From: Deltaproteobacteria bacterium Ga0077550
Lineage (GTDB): Bacteria; Myxococcota_A; Polyangia; Nannocystales; Nannocystaceae
Assembly: GCA_001464385.1 (NCBI GenBank)
Contig: LNFB01000212.1
Span: 58,880-122,879 of the forward strand
DNA: 64,000 bases
Reading direction: 5' to 3'
In this document: positions 9,801 through 20,199 of the stretch, piece after piece
Numbering within the stretch: the stretch's first letter is position 1
How the letters are laid out: each line of letters starts with the position of its first letter
Notes under the pieces: model-generated
The model's database searches: none
Told to the model about the DNA's origin: nothing
What the model saw: only the letters and a program-made list of their open reading frames with translations
Position numbers and translations under genes: made by a program

Positions 9801-9986
9801 GATCTGGACCTGGTTGCTCGTGATGTCGGGCATCGCGTCGAGCTGCAGCCGCCGCGCGACGAAGCCGGCGATCAGCGCGAGGGCCAGCACCGCCGCGATC
9901 ACGTGGGCGCGCCGCCGCGTCGACGCGATGACGACGCGCGCGAGCAGGTGCAGCGACGGCGGTGGCGGCGGGGACGGGGCGTTCAC
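6834..9986 (-). CDS. CzcA/CusA family heavy-metal efflux RND pump
   Basis: A 1050-residue inner-membrane pump, the normal length for the HME-RND family, which exports metal ions from periplasm and cytoplasm using the proton gradient. After a proline-rich start there is one helix (about residues 26-43), a large periplasmic domain opening with LDAMPDITSNQVQI, then the helix-4 signature DFGLLVDGAVVVVE found in this family. Further helix blocks and a second periplasmic domain follow. The GTG at 9986 overlaps the adaptor stop codon (GTGA) and has much better sequence than the longer frame. Together with the adaptor and outer-membrane factor it forms a CzcCBA-like tripartite system. Metal specificity (Cu/Ag versus Zn/Co/Cd) is not resolved. 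Confidence 0.93.
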   Translation of the reverse strand: MNAPSPPPPPSLHLLARVVIASTRRRAHVIAAVLALALIAGFVARRLQLDAMPDITSNQVQILTRAPGLTPEEVERLVTRRIEVALGGLPGVDEQRSLSRFGISAVTVVFDDDVDPWRARQQVQERIGNLAAELPAGVEPPALGPHTGGLGEVFHLTLASPGRSQAELLELVELRVAPLLRAVEGVVEVNTWGGRRRTLEIRADPMRMARRGVTLDALSIALSRASGAAPGGSVSAGAGAALLRGVHWPAGPVDLGAAVVRSDAAGVVRVADVADVAWGDLLRLGAATANGRGETTYVMVQMALHANAFEVVQAVWDRMPEIWRVLPEDVRVDIVYDRSELVTATLHTVGRNLAEGAVLVIIVLVAMLGSLRAGLLVASVIPLSMLGAGAGMVVFGIPGNLMSLGAIDFGLLVDGAVVVVERVFHVLHHQRALLEHASGEARGAVVERAMANVAAPMAFSVAVIVLVYAPILALQGVDGKMFRPMALTVVFALACALVLSLTWVPAVAGRMRPKDVPTRPPLLARAIEAAYAPVLRFAVGRPTIVLAGAAASLGLGGWVYAQLGTSFVPQLDEGDLVIQVTRAADISLEHAIEDAGRLEQRLLAVPEVRGVTSRIGSPAVATDIMGLEQADVFVDLAERDQWREGLDRDALLAEMNALLDPELTGERNVEFGFTQPIQMRFNELLGGAVTDVAIELYGEDLAELQRVANELRDAAAGVEGAHDVRVLAPPNVPVVDVRPKVVEAALLGMDAAQVLDVVRAIRVGVDVGGSWDGPVRIPMRLRVHGDVAAFDLAALPVATPAGTVVPLSRIADIETVLSPALVNRHEAQRRVLIGFNVRERSLGDVVAEVQTAIDAQVEVPRGMRLRYGGQFESLQQARARLTWVIPAVMVGIVVTLVLLFRAIGPALMIFLNVPFAGVGGVLALAARGLPVSISAAVGFIALSGIAVLNGVMLVSALREFQRAGYPIGEAVVLAARERVRPVSMTALVAALGFVPMALATGVGAEVQRPLATVVVGGLITSTALTLVVLPALYHGFGRLVRARSTTKTTP

Positions 9987-11065
9987 GGGGCGTCCTCTCC
10001 GGCGGCGACCCACGCGGTGGCGTCCGCGGCCACCTCGTCGTCGACGCCGAGCTCGCCGCGGACGAGCGCGGCGCTGCCCGATCGCCCCACCACGACGACC
10101 GGCACGTGCCGCCCGCCGTCGCCGTCGCGCACGACGACGACCATCCGCCCGTCGTGCCACCGCATGCTCCGCTCGGGCACCTGCACGACGCCGGCCTGCT
10201 CGGTCTGCACGAGGACGCGGCCGCGCATGCCGTGGGCCAGGGGCACCTCGGGCGACGGTCGGAGCCACGCGCGGGTGCTGCCGTCGACGGGATCCACGAG
10301 CGTCGCCTCGGGCGTCGAGGCCAGCGGGATCCTGCGGCCGTCGAGGCCCTCGAACACGAAGCTCGCGCCGTCCGGCAGCGGCTTGGGCGTGCGCAGCTCG
10401 ACGCGACCGCTGCCTTCACCGACGATCTCGAGCAGCGGACCCGAGGTCGCGTCGCGGACCTCGCCGACGATCGCGGTCACGGCGATGACGACACCCGTGG
10501 TCGGGGCCTCGAGCGTGAGGCCCCCGCGGCGACCCCCGCCGGTGCCCCCGCCCCACCCTGCGATCACGGCGGACGCGAGGCGACGATCCGCCTCGAGGCC
10601 CGCGAGCGTCGCGTCGATCTCGAAGACCTCCCGGGCGCCGACGATGCCGTCGCGCTGCAGCGCGCGCAGCTGCTCGGCGCGGCGCCGCTGGGGGACGGCG
10701 CGCGCCTCGGCGGCCGCGATCGCAGCGTGGGCGCGCAGCAGCTCGGGCACCGCCACATCGATCACCGGATCGCCCGCGGCCACGCGGTCGCCCGGGCGCA
10801 CGCGGACGTCGACGATGCGCGCGGGGTAGACGACCGCGACCTGCGAGCGCGCCGAAGGATCGCCGACGACCACGGCGGGCAGCTCGGTGAGCGCGGGATC
10901 GCTGGGCGCCGTGACGCGCACCCACGGCGTCGCGGCCGACGCGGAGACCTCGGCCCCGGCGCCCGCGGGCGGCTGCGGTCGCGGGGCGCACGCGAGCGCG
11001 CCGACGATTGACGCGACCGACGCGACCGACGCGACCGATGCGAGGAGGTGGAGCCCGGCCCTCAT
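9983..11065 (-). CDS. Efflux RND transporter periplasmic adaptor subunit (lipoprotein)
   Basis: A 360-residue membrane-fusion protein linking the RND pump to the outer-membrane channel. The N-terminus carries a lipobox (VGALAC), suggesting an inner-membrane lipid anchor. Then come a split lipoyl/barrel-sandwich domain (VDVRVRPGDRVAAGDPVIDV early, LEAPTTGVVIAV later), a helical hairpin rich in alanine and arginine between them, and a beta-barrel with LAHGMRGRVLV. It overlaps the outer-membrane gene before it and the RND gene after it by 4 nt each, as in translationally coupled operons. Confidence 0.9.
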   Translation of the reverse strand: MRAGLHLLASVASVASVASIVGALACAPRPQPPAGAGAEVSASAATPWVRVTAPSDPALTELPAVVVGDPSARSQVAVVYPARIVDVRVRPGDRVAAGDPVIDVAVPELLRAHAAIAAAEARAVPQRRRAEQLRALQRDGIVGAREVFEIDATLAGLEADRRLASAVIAGWGGGTGGGRRGGLTLEAPTTGVVIAVTAIVGEVRDATSGPLLEIVGEGSGRVELRTPKPLPDGASFVFEGLDGRRIPLASTPEATLVDPVDGSTRAWLRPSPEVPLAHGMRGRVLVQTEQAGVVQVPERSMRWHDGRMVVVVRDGDGGRHVPVVVVGRSGSAALVRGELGVDDEVAADATAWVAAGEDAP

Positions 11066-12324
11066 GTCGCCGGCTCCTCGGTCACCGCCGCGAGCAGCAG
11101 CCACGCGTGGACCTGCGCCCAGTTCAGCGCCGACTCGGCCGCGACCCGATCCATCTGCGCCGCGGCGAGGGCCCGGCGCGCCGCGAGCACCTCGAACACG
11201 GTGGCCTCGCCGGCCTCGCGCTGGCGCAGCAGCGCATCGAGGCTGGCCCCGAGCGCGGGCACGAGCTCGGCGTCGAGGTGCTCGAGCACCGCCCGCGTGT
11301 GGTGCAGCTCGTGCAGCGCGGTGGCGACCGAGGCGGTGAGCGCCGCGGTGTCCTCGAGATCCGCGGCGTGGAGCTGCGCCTGCTCGAGCACCGCGTCGGC
11401 CTTGGCCCGACCGCCCGCGCCGCGCCCGGCGAAGCTCACCCCGAGGATGCCGTAGGCGAGCAGGCCGTCGCGATCGTCGCGATCGATCTGTGCGCCCGCG
11501 GTGAGCTGCGTGCCCCGGGCCTGGCGCGCGTACTCGACGGCGCGGGCCCGCGCCGCGGCCAGCGTCAGCGCCCGCGCGCGTACGGGTGGGAGGCGCTCGA
11601 CGGCGGCGAGGCGCGTCGCGAGCTCGGCGTCGTCCGGGAGCACGGGCGCCGGCGCGGGCCCGAGCGTCGCCAGCGGCGCCCACGGATCCGACGCGGTCTC
11701 GCGCGCGAGCACCAGGCCGAGGTCGTGCGCCTGCCCCTCGAGCGCGATGACGCGGGCGTCGGCGACCGAGCCGTGCGCCCGCGCCTGGGCGAGGTCGGCC
11801 CGCGCGAGCACGCCGGCGTCGACCGCCCGCGCCACCGCGGCGACCATCGTGCGCGAGGTGGCGGCGTCGTGGCGCGCGAGCTCGAGCTGACGCTCGACCG
11901 CGTGCAGATCGATCCACGCACGCGCGGCCGCGAGGCGCTGCTCGAGCCGCTGCGCGCGGGTGTGGGCATCGAACGCGCGGGTCTCCTGCCGCGCCGCGGC
12001 CCGCCGCGCCCGACCGAGGCCGGTCACGTTCCACGACTGCAGCACCGTCGCCTGCATCGCGAATGTCTGGCGATCCGTCGGCAGCACGCGCATGCCCGGC
12101 TGCACGAGGATCTGCGGCTGACTCACCGTGCCGGTGAGCCGGCGATCGAGCCCACGCCGCGCGGCCGCGGCCTCGTCGCGCACGGCGACCGACGGCCGCT
12201 CGTCGACCAGATCGATCGCCTCGTCGAAGCCGACGGCCCGCGGCGGCGCGCTCGCCTCGAGGTGCCCCGGGCGATCGACCGGCGCCGCGAGGCCCAGTGC
12301 GAGGACGAACGACATCAGTCCCAT
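11062..12324 (-). CDS. TolC/CzcC-like outer membrane efflux protein
   Basis: A 420-residue outer-membrane factor, first gene of the efflux operon. A short signal-like sequence (LMSFVLALGLAA) is followed by two alanine- and glutamine-rich coiled-coil halves, the typical repeated hairpin of TolC-like channels; VFEVLAARRALAAAQM near the C-terminus is characteristic. The ATG at 12324 was chosen for the signal peptide; the longer frame is arginine-rich noise. A putative regulator-binding direct repeat lies 35 bp upstream. The function is inferred from fold and operon position. Confidence 0.82.
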   Translation of the reverse strand: MGLMSFVLALGLAAPVDRPGHLEASAPPRAVGFDEAIDLVDERPSVAVRDEAAAARRGLDRRLTGTVSQPQILVQPGMRVLPTDRQTFAMQATVLQSWNVTGLGRARRAAARQETRAFDAHTRAQRLEQRLAAARAWIDLHAVERQLELARHDAATSRTMVAAVARAVDAGVLARADLAQARAHGSVADARVIALEGQAHDLGLVLARETASDPWAPLATLGPAPAPVLPDDAELATRLAAVERLPPVRARALTLAAARARAVEYARQARGTQLTAGAQIDRDDRDGLLAYGILGVSFAGRGAGGRAKADAVLEQAQLHAADLEDTAALTASVATALHELHHTRAVLEHLDAELVPALGASLDALLRQREAGEATVFEVLAARRALAAAQMDRVAAESALNWAQVHAWLLLAAVTEEPAT

Positions 12325-12358
12325 GGCCCGTTCATACGCGGTCGCGGCGGGGCGTGTT

Positions 12359-12377
12359 TGAGAGGACCCTGAGAGGA
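12359..12377 (-). promoter_or_regulatory. Direct-repeat operator candidate upstream of the efflux operon
   Basis: Two copies of an 8-bp unit (TCCTCTCA on the minus strand) lie exactly 11 bp apart, start to start, 35-53 bp upstream of the outer-membrane factor ATG. Direct repeats spaced by one helical turn are typical binding sites of OmpR/CopR-type regulators such as the one encoded in this operon. A TATGAA box at 12336-12331 could serve as the -10 element. Binding is inferred. Confidence 0.45.
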
Positions 12378-12380
12378 TTC

Positions 12381-13757
12381 TTAGGGTCCGGGCGGGGGCT
12401 CCCCGTCCTCCGCCCAGACCAGCCGTGCGACACCCACCTCGCCGAACGCGTGCTCGAGCCGCGCCGCCGCGATCGCGGCGACATCCGTCAGCCCGGCGCG
12501 GTGGGCTGCGCTCGCGGCCGGCGTGGCCTCGGGCCACTGCACGAGCACGCACCGCCGTCCGCCCGCGTCGCGGCGGTTCTGCTCCGCGACCGCGAGCGCG
12601 GTGGTGCCCGAGCCGGCGAAGAAGTCGAGGACCGTACCGCCGGGCGGGCACCCGAGCTCGACGCAGCGGCGCACCAGCTCGATGGGCTTGGGATGATCGA
12701 AGAGCGCAGCGCCCAGAGCCGCGCGCAGCTCGATGCTACCCTGCTCGGAGCGCAGCGCCCGATCGTCCCACAGCGCCCGGGCCTTCGTGGTCTGCTTGCG
12801 GCACTTCTCGTAGACGTTGTAGCCGCCGTCGCGGCGGCGCTTCGCGACCACGCCCGACGCCGCCGGATCACCCGGCACCACCGCGGCGCGCAGCTTGTCG
12901 CGGCCCCATCGCCACACGCTGCCGGCGCCCACGCGGTTGCGCGGCAGGACCTCGATCGCGCCGGGCGATCGCGCCAGCGCCACCGGGTGACACCCCGCCG
13001 CGTCGCTCGTCGCCGGATCGATCCAGATCGGATACTCGAGGTTGGGTCGGTTCGCCGGGGTGAACCGCGGGTTGCGGTTCCGCAGCTCGCGGAGCTCGTA
13101 GGGCCCGCGCGCGTCGTGCAGCGGCAGCGCGTCGGCCTTGGGCAGCTCCGCGATCCGCGGGTCGTCGCCGCGGCCGTAGCACAGCACGTACTCGTGCGTC
13201 ACCGCGATCGGCAGGTAGTCGCGGCCGCCGCGGTTGCTCACCACGACGATCTGCGCCACGAACCGCTCGCGACCGAACACCTCGTCGAGCAGCATCCGCA
13301 GGTGGTGGACCTCGGCGTCGTCGATGCTCGCGAACAGCACGCCGCCGTCGCGCAGCAGCTCGTGCGCGAGCATCAGGCGCGGCAGCATCATCGCGAGCCA
13401 CGGGGCGCTGCGACGGGCCGCGGCGTGCTCGGGGCCCCGCGCCGCGCCCTTCGACCGGGCGTCCGTCGAGTAGATCCCGCGGTAGACGAAGTCGCGGCCG
13501 CGGTTGTACGGCGGGTCGATGTAGATCGCGTCGACCGTGCCCGCGAGCTCGTGCTTCAGGAGCTTGAGCACCTCGAGGTTGTCGCCCTCGACCAGCGTCA
13601 CCGCGGCCCCGGGCGCGCGCCGGTGCAGCCGCAGCACCCCGCGCGGCGGCGCAGCGGCGGCGGCCAGCGCCTCGTCGCGGCCCGGGTACACCAGCCCGAA
13701 GTCCACCGTCCGCGGCCGCGAGGTCGCGCCGCGAGGCGTCTCGTCAGGATCTGTCAT
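12381..13757 (-). CDS. Site-specific DNA methyltransferase, beta class (Mod-like), orphan
   Basis: A 458-residue methyltransferase. The catalytic motif IV DPPY is at residues 81-84 and the SAM-binding motif I DFFAGSGTT lies near the C-terminus. This reversed order, with the recognition region between, defines the beta class (type III Mod and similar adenine or N4-cytosine enzymes). ELLRDGGVLFASIDD and HEYVLCYGR are further family motifs. No restriction (Res) gene lies next to it. The start overlaps the mtaB stop (ATGA), so the two are coupled. The modified base and target sequence are unknown. Confidence 0.88.
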   Translation of the reverse strand: MTDPDETPRGATSRPRTVDFGLVYPGRDEALAAAAAPPRGVLRLHRRAPGAAVTLVEGDNLEVLKLLKHELAGTVDAIYIDPPYNRGRDFVYRGIYSTDARSKGAARGPEHAAARRSAPWLAMMLPRLMLAHELLRDGGVLFASIDDAEVHHLRMLLDEVFGRERFVAQIVVVSNRGGRDYLPIAVTHEYVLCYGRGDDPRIAELPKADALPLHDARGPYELRELRNRNPRFTPANRPNLEYPIWIDPATSDAAGCHPVALARSPGAIEVLPRNRVGAGSVWRWGRDKLRAAVVPGDPAASGVVAKRRRDGGYNVYEKCRKQTTKARALWDDRALRSEQGSIELRAALGAALFDHPKPIELVRRCVELGCPPGGTVLDFFAGSGTTALAVAEQNRRDAGGRRCVLVQWPEATPAASAAHRAGLTDVAAIAAARLEHAFGEVGVARLVWAEDGEPPPGP

Positions 13758-15061
13758 GCGAGGATCTGGGCCTCGACCCCATCGGCGCCGACGCGGGCGG
13801 CGACGCGACGCCCGGCGTGCGACGTGGCATCGCCGACGCGCAGCGCGACGTCGTGGTCGGAGCGCGCCCACCACTGACCGCGGCGATCGGCGCCGCGGTG
13901 CACGACGACGTCGAGCACCCGACCGATCTGCGCCCGGCGGAACCGGGCGGCGTGGGCCTCGGAGACCGCCCGCAGCGCGGCGGCACGCGCTCGGATCACC
14001 GTCGGCGGTACGGCGTCGGACATGTGGGCCGCCGCGGTGCCCCGACGCACCGAGTACGGGAACACGTGCAGGTACGCCAGCGGCAGCGCGGCGAGCACGT
14101 CGAGCGTGCGCTCGAACGCCGCGTCGTCCTCGCCCGGGAAGCCCACGATCACGTCGGTCGAGATCGCGAGCCCGGGGATCCGCGCCGTCGCCTCGCGCAC
14201 CAGCGTGGTGAAGTCGTCGACCCGGTGCCCCCGACGCATCCGCGCCAGCACGCCGTCGTCGCAGCTCTGCACCGGCAGGTGGAGGTGACGACAGAGATGA
14301 TCGGGCGCGCCCGCGAGCAGCTCGAGCAGCGCCCCGTCGACCTCGTGGGGATCGACCGACGACAGCCGCAGGCGAGACGCGCCGAGGACCGGGAGCAGCG
14401 CGGCGACGAGTCCGGTCAGCGCGCCGCGGCCGTGGCCGTGGTCGCGCCCCCAGGTGCCGAGGTGCACGCCCGTCAGCACGATCTCGGCGACGCCGGCCTC
14501 GACGAGCCCCCGCGTGCGCAGGACGATCTCGTCCGCGGCCAGCGATCGCGACGGCCCGCGCACCGACGGCACGATGCAGAAGGCGCAGCGGTAGTCGCAG
14601 CCGTCCTGCACCTTGAGCAGCGCGCGGGCGCGGGCGTGGGCCACCGGCGGCAGCACGCGCAGCGGGACACCGCGACGCAGCCGCCCGATCTCGACGTCCG
14701 GCGCCGCATCGACCCCGCGCTTCGCCTCCGCGGCCCGGGCGACGTGCGCGACGATGTCGGGCTTGGCCGCGTTGCCGATCACCGCGACGACGCCCGGCAG
14801 CGCGGCGGCCTGCGCCGCGGCGGACTCGGCGTAGCACCCCGTCACCACGATCCGCGCGCCGGGGTTGCTCCGCGCGATCCGGCGCACCGCCGCGGCTGCG
14901 TCGCGATCGGCCTCGTGGGTGATCGTGCAGCCGTTGACGACGACGACCTCGGCGTCCGCGACGTCGCCGAGCTCCGCGCCTGCGCGGGCGAGCGCCTCCG
15001 CCATGGCCTCGGTCTCCGAGGCGTTGAGGCGGCAGCCGAAGCCGAGGACGGCGGCGCGCAT
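13754..15061 (-). CDS. mtaB: tRNA (t6A37) methylthiotransferase MtaB, radical SAM
   Basis: A 435-residue MiaB-family enzyme that adds a methylthio group to N6-threonylcarbamoyladenosine 37 of tRNAs reading ANN codons. The N-terminal UPF0004 domain has GFGCRLN, NGCTIT and GCYAES, giving three cluster cysteines. The radical-SAM motif is CDYRCAFC. NGCTIT is the MtaB-type variant. A C-terminal TRAM-like region follows. The ATG at 15061 opens directly with the conserved domain and has a TAGCGT box 10 nt upstream; the longer frame is not supported. It is the first gene of a two-gene unit with the DNA methyltransferase. Confidence 0.9.
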   Translation of the reverse strand: MRAAVLGFGCRLNASETEAMAEALARAGAELGDVADAEVVVVNGCTITHEADRDAAAAVRRIARSNPGARIVVTGCYAESAAAQAAALPGVVAVIGNAAKPDIVAHVARAAEAKRGVDAAPDVEIGRLRRGVPLRVLPPVAHARARALLKVQDGCDYRCAFCIVPSVRGPSRSLAADEIVLRTRGLVEAGVAEIVLTGVHLGTWGRDHGHGRGALTGLVAALLPVLGASRLRLSSVDPHEVDGALLELLAGAPDHLCRHLHLPVQSCDDGVLARMRRGHRVDDFTTLVREATARIPGLAISTDVIVGFPGEDDAAFERTLDVLAALPLAYLHVFPYSVRRGTAAAHMSDAVPPTVIRARAAALRAVSEAHAARFRRAQIGRVLDVVVHRGADRRGQWWARSDHDVALRVGDATSHAGRRVAARVGADGVEAQILA

Positions 15062-15071
15062 GGGCGCGTGG

Positions 15072-15077
15072 ACGCTA
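15072..15077 (-). promoter_or_regulatory. Putative -10 element (TAGCGT) of mtaB
   Basis: TAGCGT lies 10 nt before the ATG. Transcription starting about 7 nt downstream would give a leader of only a few bases. One of eight similar TANNNT boxes in the window. No convincing -35 box was seen. Confidence 0.35.
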
Positions 15078-15137
15078 GCACGTCCGGCACGCGCGGGGCC
15101 GTCGACAGGTCGGTGGAGGCCGTGCGACGCTGCCGCG

Positions 15138-15617
15138 ATGGCGACGCCGCGCATCGTGCTCGCGCTGGTGCTCGCGGCGTGCCGTCCCTCCGCGACGCCG
15201 AGCACCCCGTCCGGCGCGATCGAGACCCCACCCCGCGCCGCCATGTCGACCCCGACCCCGCCCCTCGTCCCCGCGCCGCCGTGGTCCGTCGACGTCGCCG
15301 ACGGCAGCGGCAACGTCTTCCACTGCGAGCACGCGGTCGACGGCGCGCCGCGCTACGAGTACCGGCCGGTCACGCCCGAGCAGAGCTCGACCGGGACGTA
15401 CAGCGGCGGAGATCCGCGATCCGGCCCGCTCGACGCCGAGGAGGTCGACGCGCTGTGGCGCCTCGTCGAGGCCGCGGCCGCGGGCACGGCGGGACACACC
15501 GACGCGCGGGCCAAGGGCACGGTCGCGCTCGCGGCGAGCGGGCCGACCGACGCCTCCGTCGTCCTCACCGCGGACGCCGGCGCGGAGCTCGTCGCGTGGC
15601 TGCGGGCGCGGCCGTAG
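15138..15617 (+). CDS. Putative lipoprotein of unknown function
   Basis: A 159-residue protein, divergent from mtaB. The N-terminus MATPRIVLALVLAACRP has a lipobox (VLAAC). A proline/threonine-rich linker follows, then a small compact domain with VFHCEHAVDG and a long predicted helix (DAEEVDALWRLVEA). No known family is recognised. Codon use matches the neighbours, with G/C at most third positions, which supports a real gene. The ATG at 15138 was preferred over earlier ones because it opens the signal peptide. Confidence 0.65.
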   Translation: MATPRIVLALVLAACRPSATPSTPSGAIETPPRAAMSTPTPPLVPAPPWSVDVADGSGNVFHCEHAVDGAPRYEYRPVTPEQSSTGTYSGGDPRSGPLDAEEVDALWRLVEAAAAGTAGHTDARAKGTVALAASGPTDASVVLTADAGAELVAWLRARP

Positions 15618-15679
15618 TCGGCGGCGCTGGGCGCCCGACGCAGTTGCGCCGCGGGCGATGCCCGTCGATCCTGCCCGCG

Positions 15680-16720
15680 ATGCACCGCCGTGTCTGCACC
15701 GCGATCCTGCTGATCGCCTCGGCCTGCGCCGATCCGGCCCGCGACGACGACGTGCCGTGGACGTCGACGCTTGCCACCGCGTCGGCCGAGACCGCGGCGA
15801 CGACGGATGCAGGTGACACCGCGACGCCTGCAGACACCAGCGGCGTCGTCGACACGACCGAGGGCGCGCCCCTGCCCGACGTCGGCGAGGGCGGCACGAC
15901 CGGCTCCGACTGCACCGCGCCCGACCCGGCCCCCGCGTGGCAGCTCGCCCACCTGCAGGACGTCGTCGCGCGGCTCTCCGGCGCGTCCGACCTCGACGGC
16001 GCCACCCTGCCCGATCGCGCCACGGCGCAGCGCCGCGCCCTCGTGGCGACGTGGCTGCTGCAGCACTACGGCGCGCTGGGCATCGACGCCACGAGCCACG
16101 ACTACGGCACCGGCACGAACATCATCGCGACGATCCCGGCGACCGCCGCGAGCCAGGGCACGCTCGTCCTCGGCGCGCACTACGACAGCGTCCCCGACTC
16201 GCCCGGCGCGGACGACAACGCGACCGGCATCGCGGTGATCACGGCCGCGGCGCGCCACCTCGCCGAGACCCCATGCCGCACGCACGACGTCCTCGTCGTC
16301 GCCTTCGACGAGGAGGAGATCGGCTTGGTGGGCAGCACCGCGTTCGCCACCAAGCTCGTCGTCGATCGTACCCCGGTCGTCTCGGTGCACACGATCGATC
16401 AGATCGGCTGGGACGCCGACGGCGATCGCGTCCTCGAGATCGAGCGCCCCGACCCCGGGCTCTTCGAGTTCTACGACGACGTCGCGCTCGACGTGCCCAC
16501 GCTGGGCGGCCTCACGGTCACCGACACGGGCTTCACCGATCACGTGGCCTTCCGCGCCGCGGGGTTCGTCGCCGTCGGGCTCTCCGAGGAGTACGTCTCG
16601 GGCGACACGACCCCGCACTACCACCTGCCGAGCGATCGCTACGACACCGTGGAGTTCGGACTCGTCGTCGCGGCGTCGACCCTCGTGAACCGCGCCTTCG
16701 GCCGCGCGGTCGCGCCGTAG
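15680..16720 (+). CDS. M28 family zinc metallopeptidase lipoprotein
   Basis: A 346-residue secreted aminopeptidase-like protein. The signal peptide ends in a lipobox (LIASAC, Cys16), followed by a long Thr/Ala/Asp-rich linker typical of surface lipoproteins. The M28 domain shows its metal ligands in order: HYDS, the bridging Asp in GADDNATG, the catalytic FDEEE, an Asp in TIDQIGWD, and a final His in PHYHLPSD. Family members remove N-terminal amino acids from peptides; the exact substrate is unknown. It is convergent with the TPR kinase gene with a 7-nt gap. Confidence 0.88.
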   Translation: MHRRVCTAILLIASACADPARDDDVPWTSTLATASAETAATTDAGDTATPADTSGVVDTTEGAPLPDVGEGGTTGSDCTAPDPAPAWQLAHLQDVVARLSGASDLDGATLPDRATAQRRALVATWLLQHYGALGIDATSHDYGTGTNIIATIPATAASQGTLVLGAHYDSVPDSPGADDNATGIAVITAAARHLAETPCRTHDVLVVAFDEEEIGLVGSTAFATKLVVDRTPVVSVHTIDQIGWDADGDRVLEIERPDPGLFEFYDDVALDVPTLGGLTVTDTGFTDHVAFRAAGFVAVGLSEEYVSGDTTPHYHLPSDRYDTVEFGLVVAASTLVNRAFGRAVAP

Positions 16721-16727
16721 CGTCGCT

Positions 16728-19610
<2,883 letters not shown>

Positions 19611-19635
19611 CGGGTCCTCGCGCGTCCTTCTGGCG

Positions 19636-19965
19636 TCAGCGCGACTTCCGTCGGCCGAAGATCAACCGCGGCAGCGACAGCAGGCTCTTGCCGACCGCGG
19701 CCGCGAGCTGCGTCCCGAGCTCGAGGACGCTCCCGGCGTTCACCTCGATCGCGACCTGCTGCCCCGAGGCGAGGTCGTGCATCGCGCCGCGGGCGACGGT
19801 GCGGATCCCGTCGGAGCGAATCTCGATCGCCAGCCGGGCGACCACCGGCAGCTCCTCGGCCGCCGCCAGATCACCCCCGCCCGCGCGCGGGGCGAGGTCG
19901 GTCTCGCCGCGGGATCGAGGGGTCTGCGGGGGTCCCGGCGGCCCCGGAGCGTCTGGCTCGTCCAC
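19636..19965 (-). CDS. Conserved-looking small protein of unknown function
   Basis: A 109-residue protein with a GTG start, 25 nt upstream of the kinase gene and on the same strand, so probably co-transcribed. The N-terminal third is proline- and glycine-rich; the C-terminal two thirds form a compact alpha/beta-looking region ending in a basic GRRKSR. No signal peptide or membrane helix is seen. A TAGGCT box lies 6 nt before the GTG. The family was not recognised; a role linked to the kinase is only suggested by position. Confidence 0.55.
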   Translation of the reverse strand: MDEPDAPGPPGPPQTPRSRGETDLAPRAGGGDLAAAEELPVVARLAIEIRSDGIRTVARGAMHDLASGQQVAIEVNAGSVLELGTQLAAAVGKSLLSLPRLIFGRRKSR

Positions 19966-19971
19966 GTCGGC

Positions 19972-19977
19972 AGCCTA
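19972..19977 (-). promoter_or_regulatory. Putative -10 element (TAGGCT) of the small gene/kinase unit
   Basis: TAGGCT lies 6 nt before the GTG at 19965. It fits the TANNNT-before-start pattern seen at other genes in the window. Confidence 0.35.
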
Positions 19978-20063
19978 GCAGCCCGCGGCCGGGGGCAGCG
20001 ACGCGGGCCGTGCGCGTGTGTTCGACCACATCCCCCGCCGCACCGGCGCGGGCCCCGACCGGG

Positions 20064-20092
20064 TTGCTGCGCGGAGATCAGGTCGATATGCT
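20064..20092 (+). promoter_or_regulatory. Sigma-70-like promoter upstream of the selenoprotein gene
   Basis: TTGCTG and TATGCT are separated by exactly 17 bp, about 108 bp before the ATG at 20200. Both hexamers are only partial matches to TTGACA/TATAAT. This is the best promoter candidate for the first DsbA-like gene. The rest of the 234-bp gap (19966-20199) shows no gene. Confidence 0.4.
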
Positions 20093-20199
20093 CCGCCGCG
20101 TTTCGACGTTATTGGGCGCGGTGACCCCGCCCGTTCCAAGAGCCTGCCGTCGGCGACTCGAGGGCGCGGACCACCCCGTCAAAGGAGCAAGACAAGACC

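Noticed and set aside
6729..10829. A 1366-codon plus-strand frame opposite the efflux operon
   Set aside because: Same reason: it is antisense to the RND pump and adaptor, which have complete, motif-rich products.
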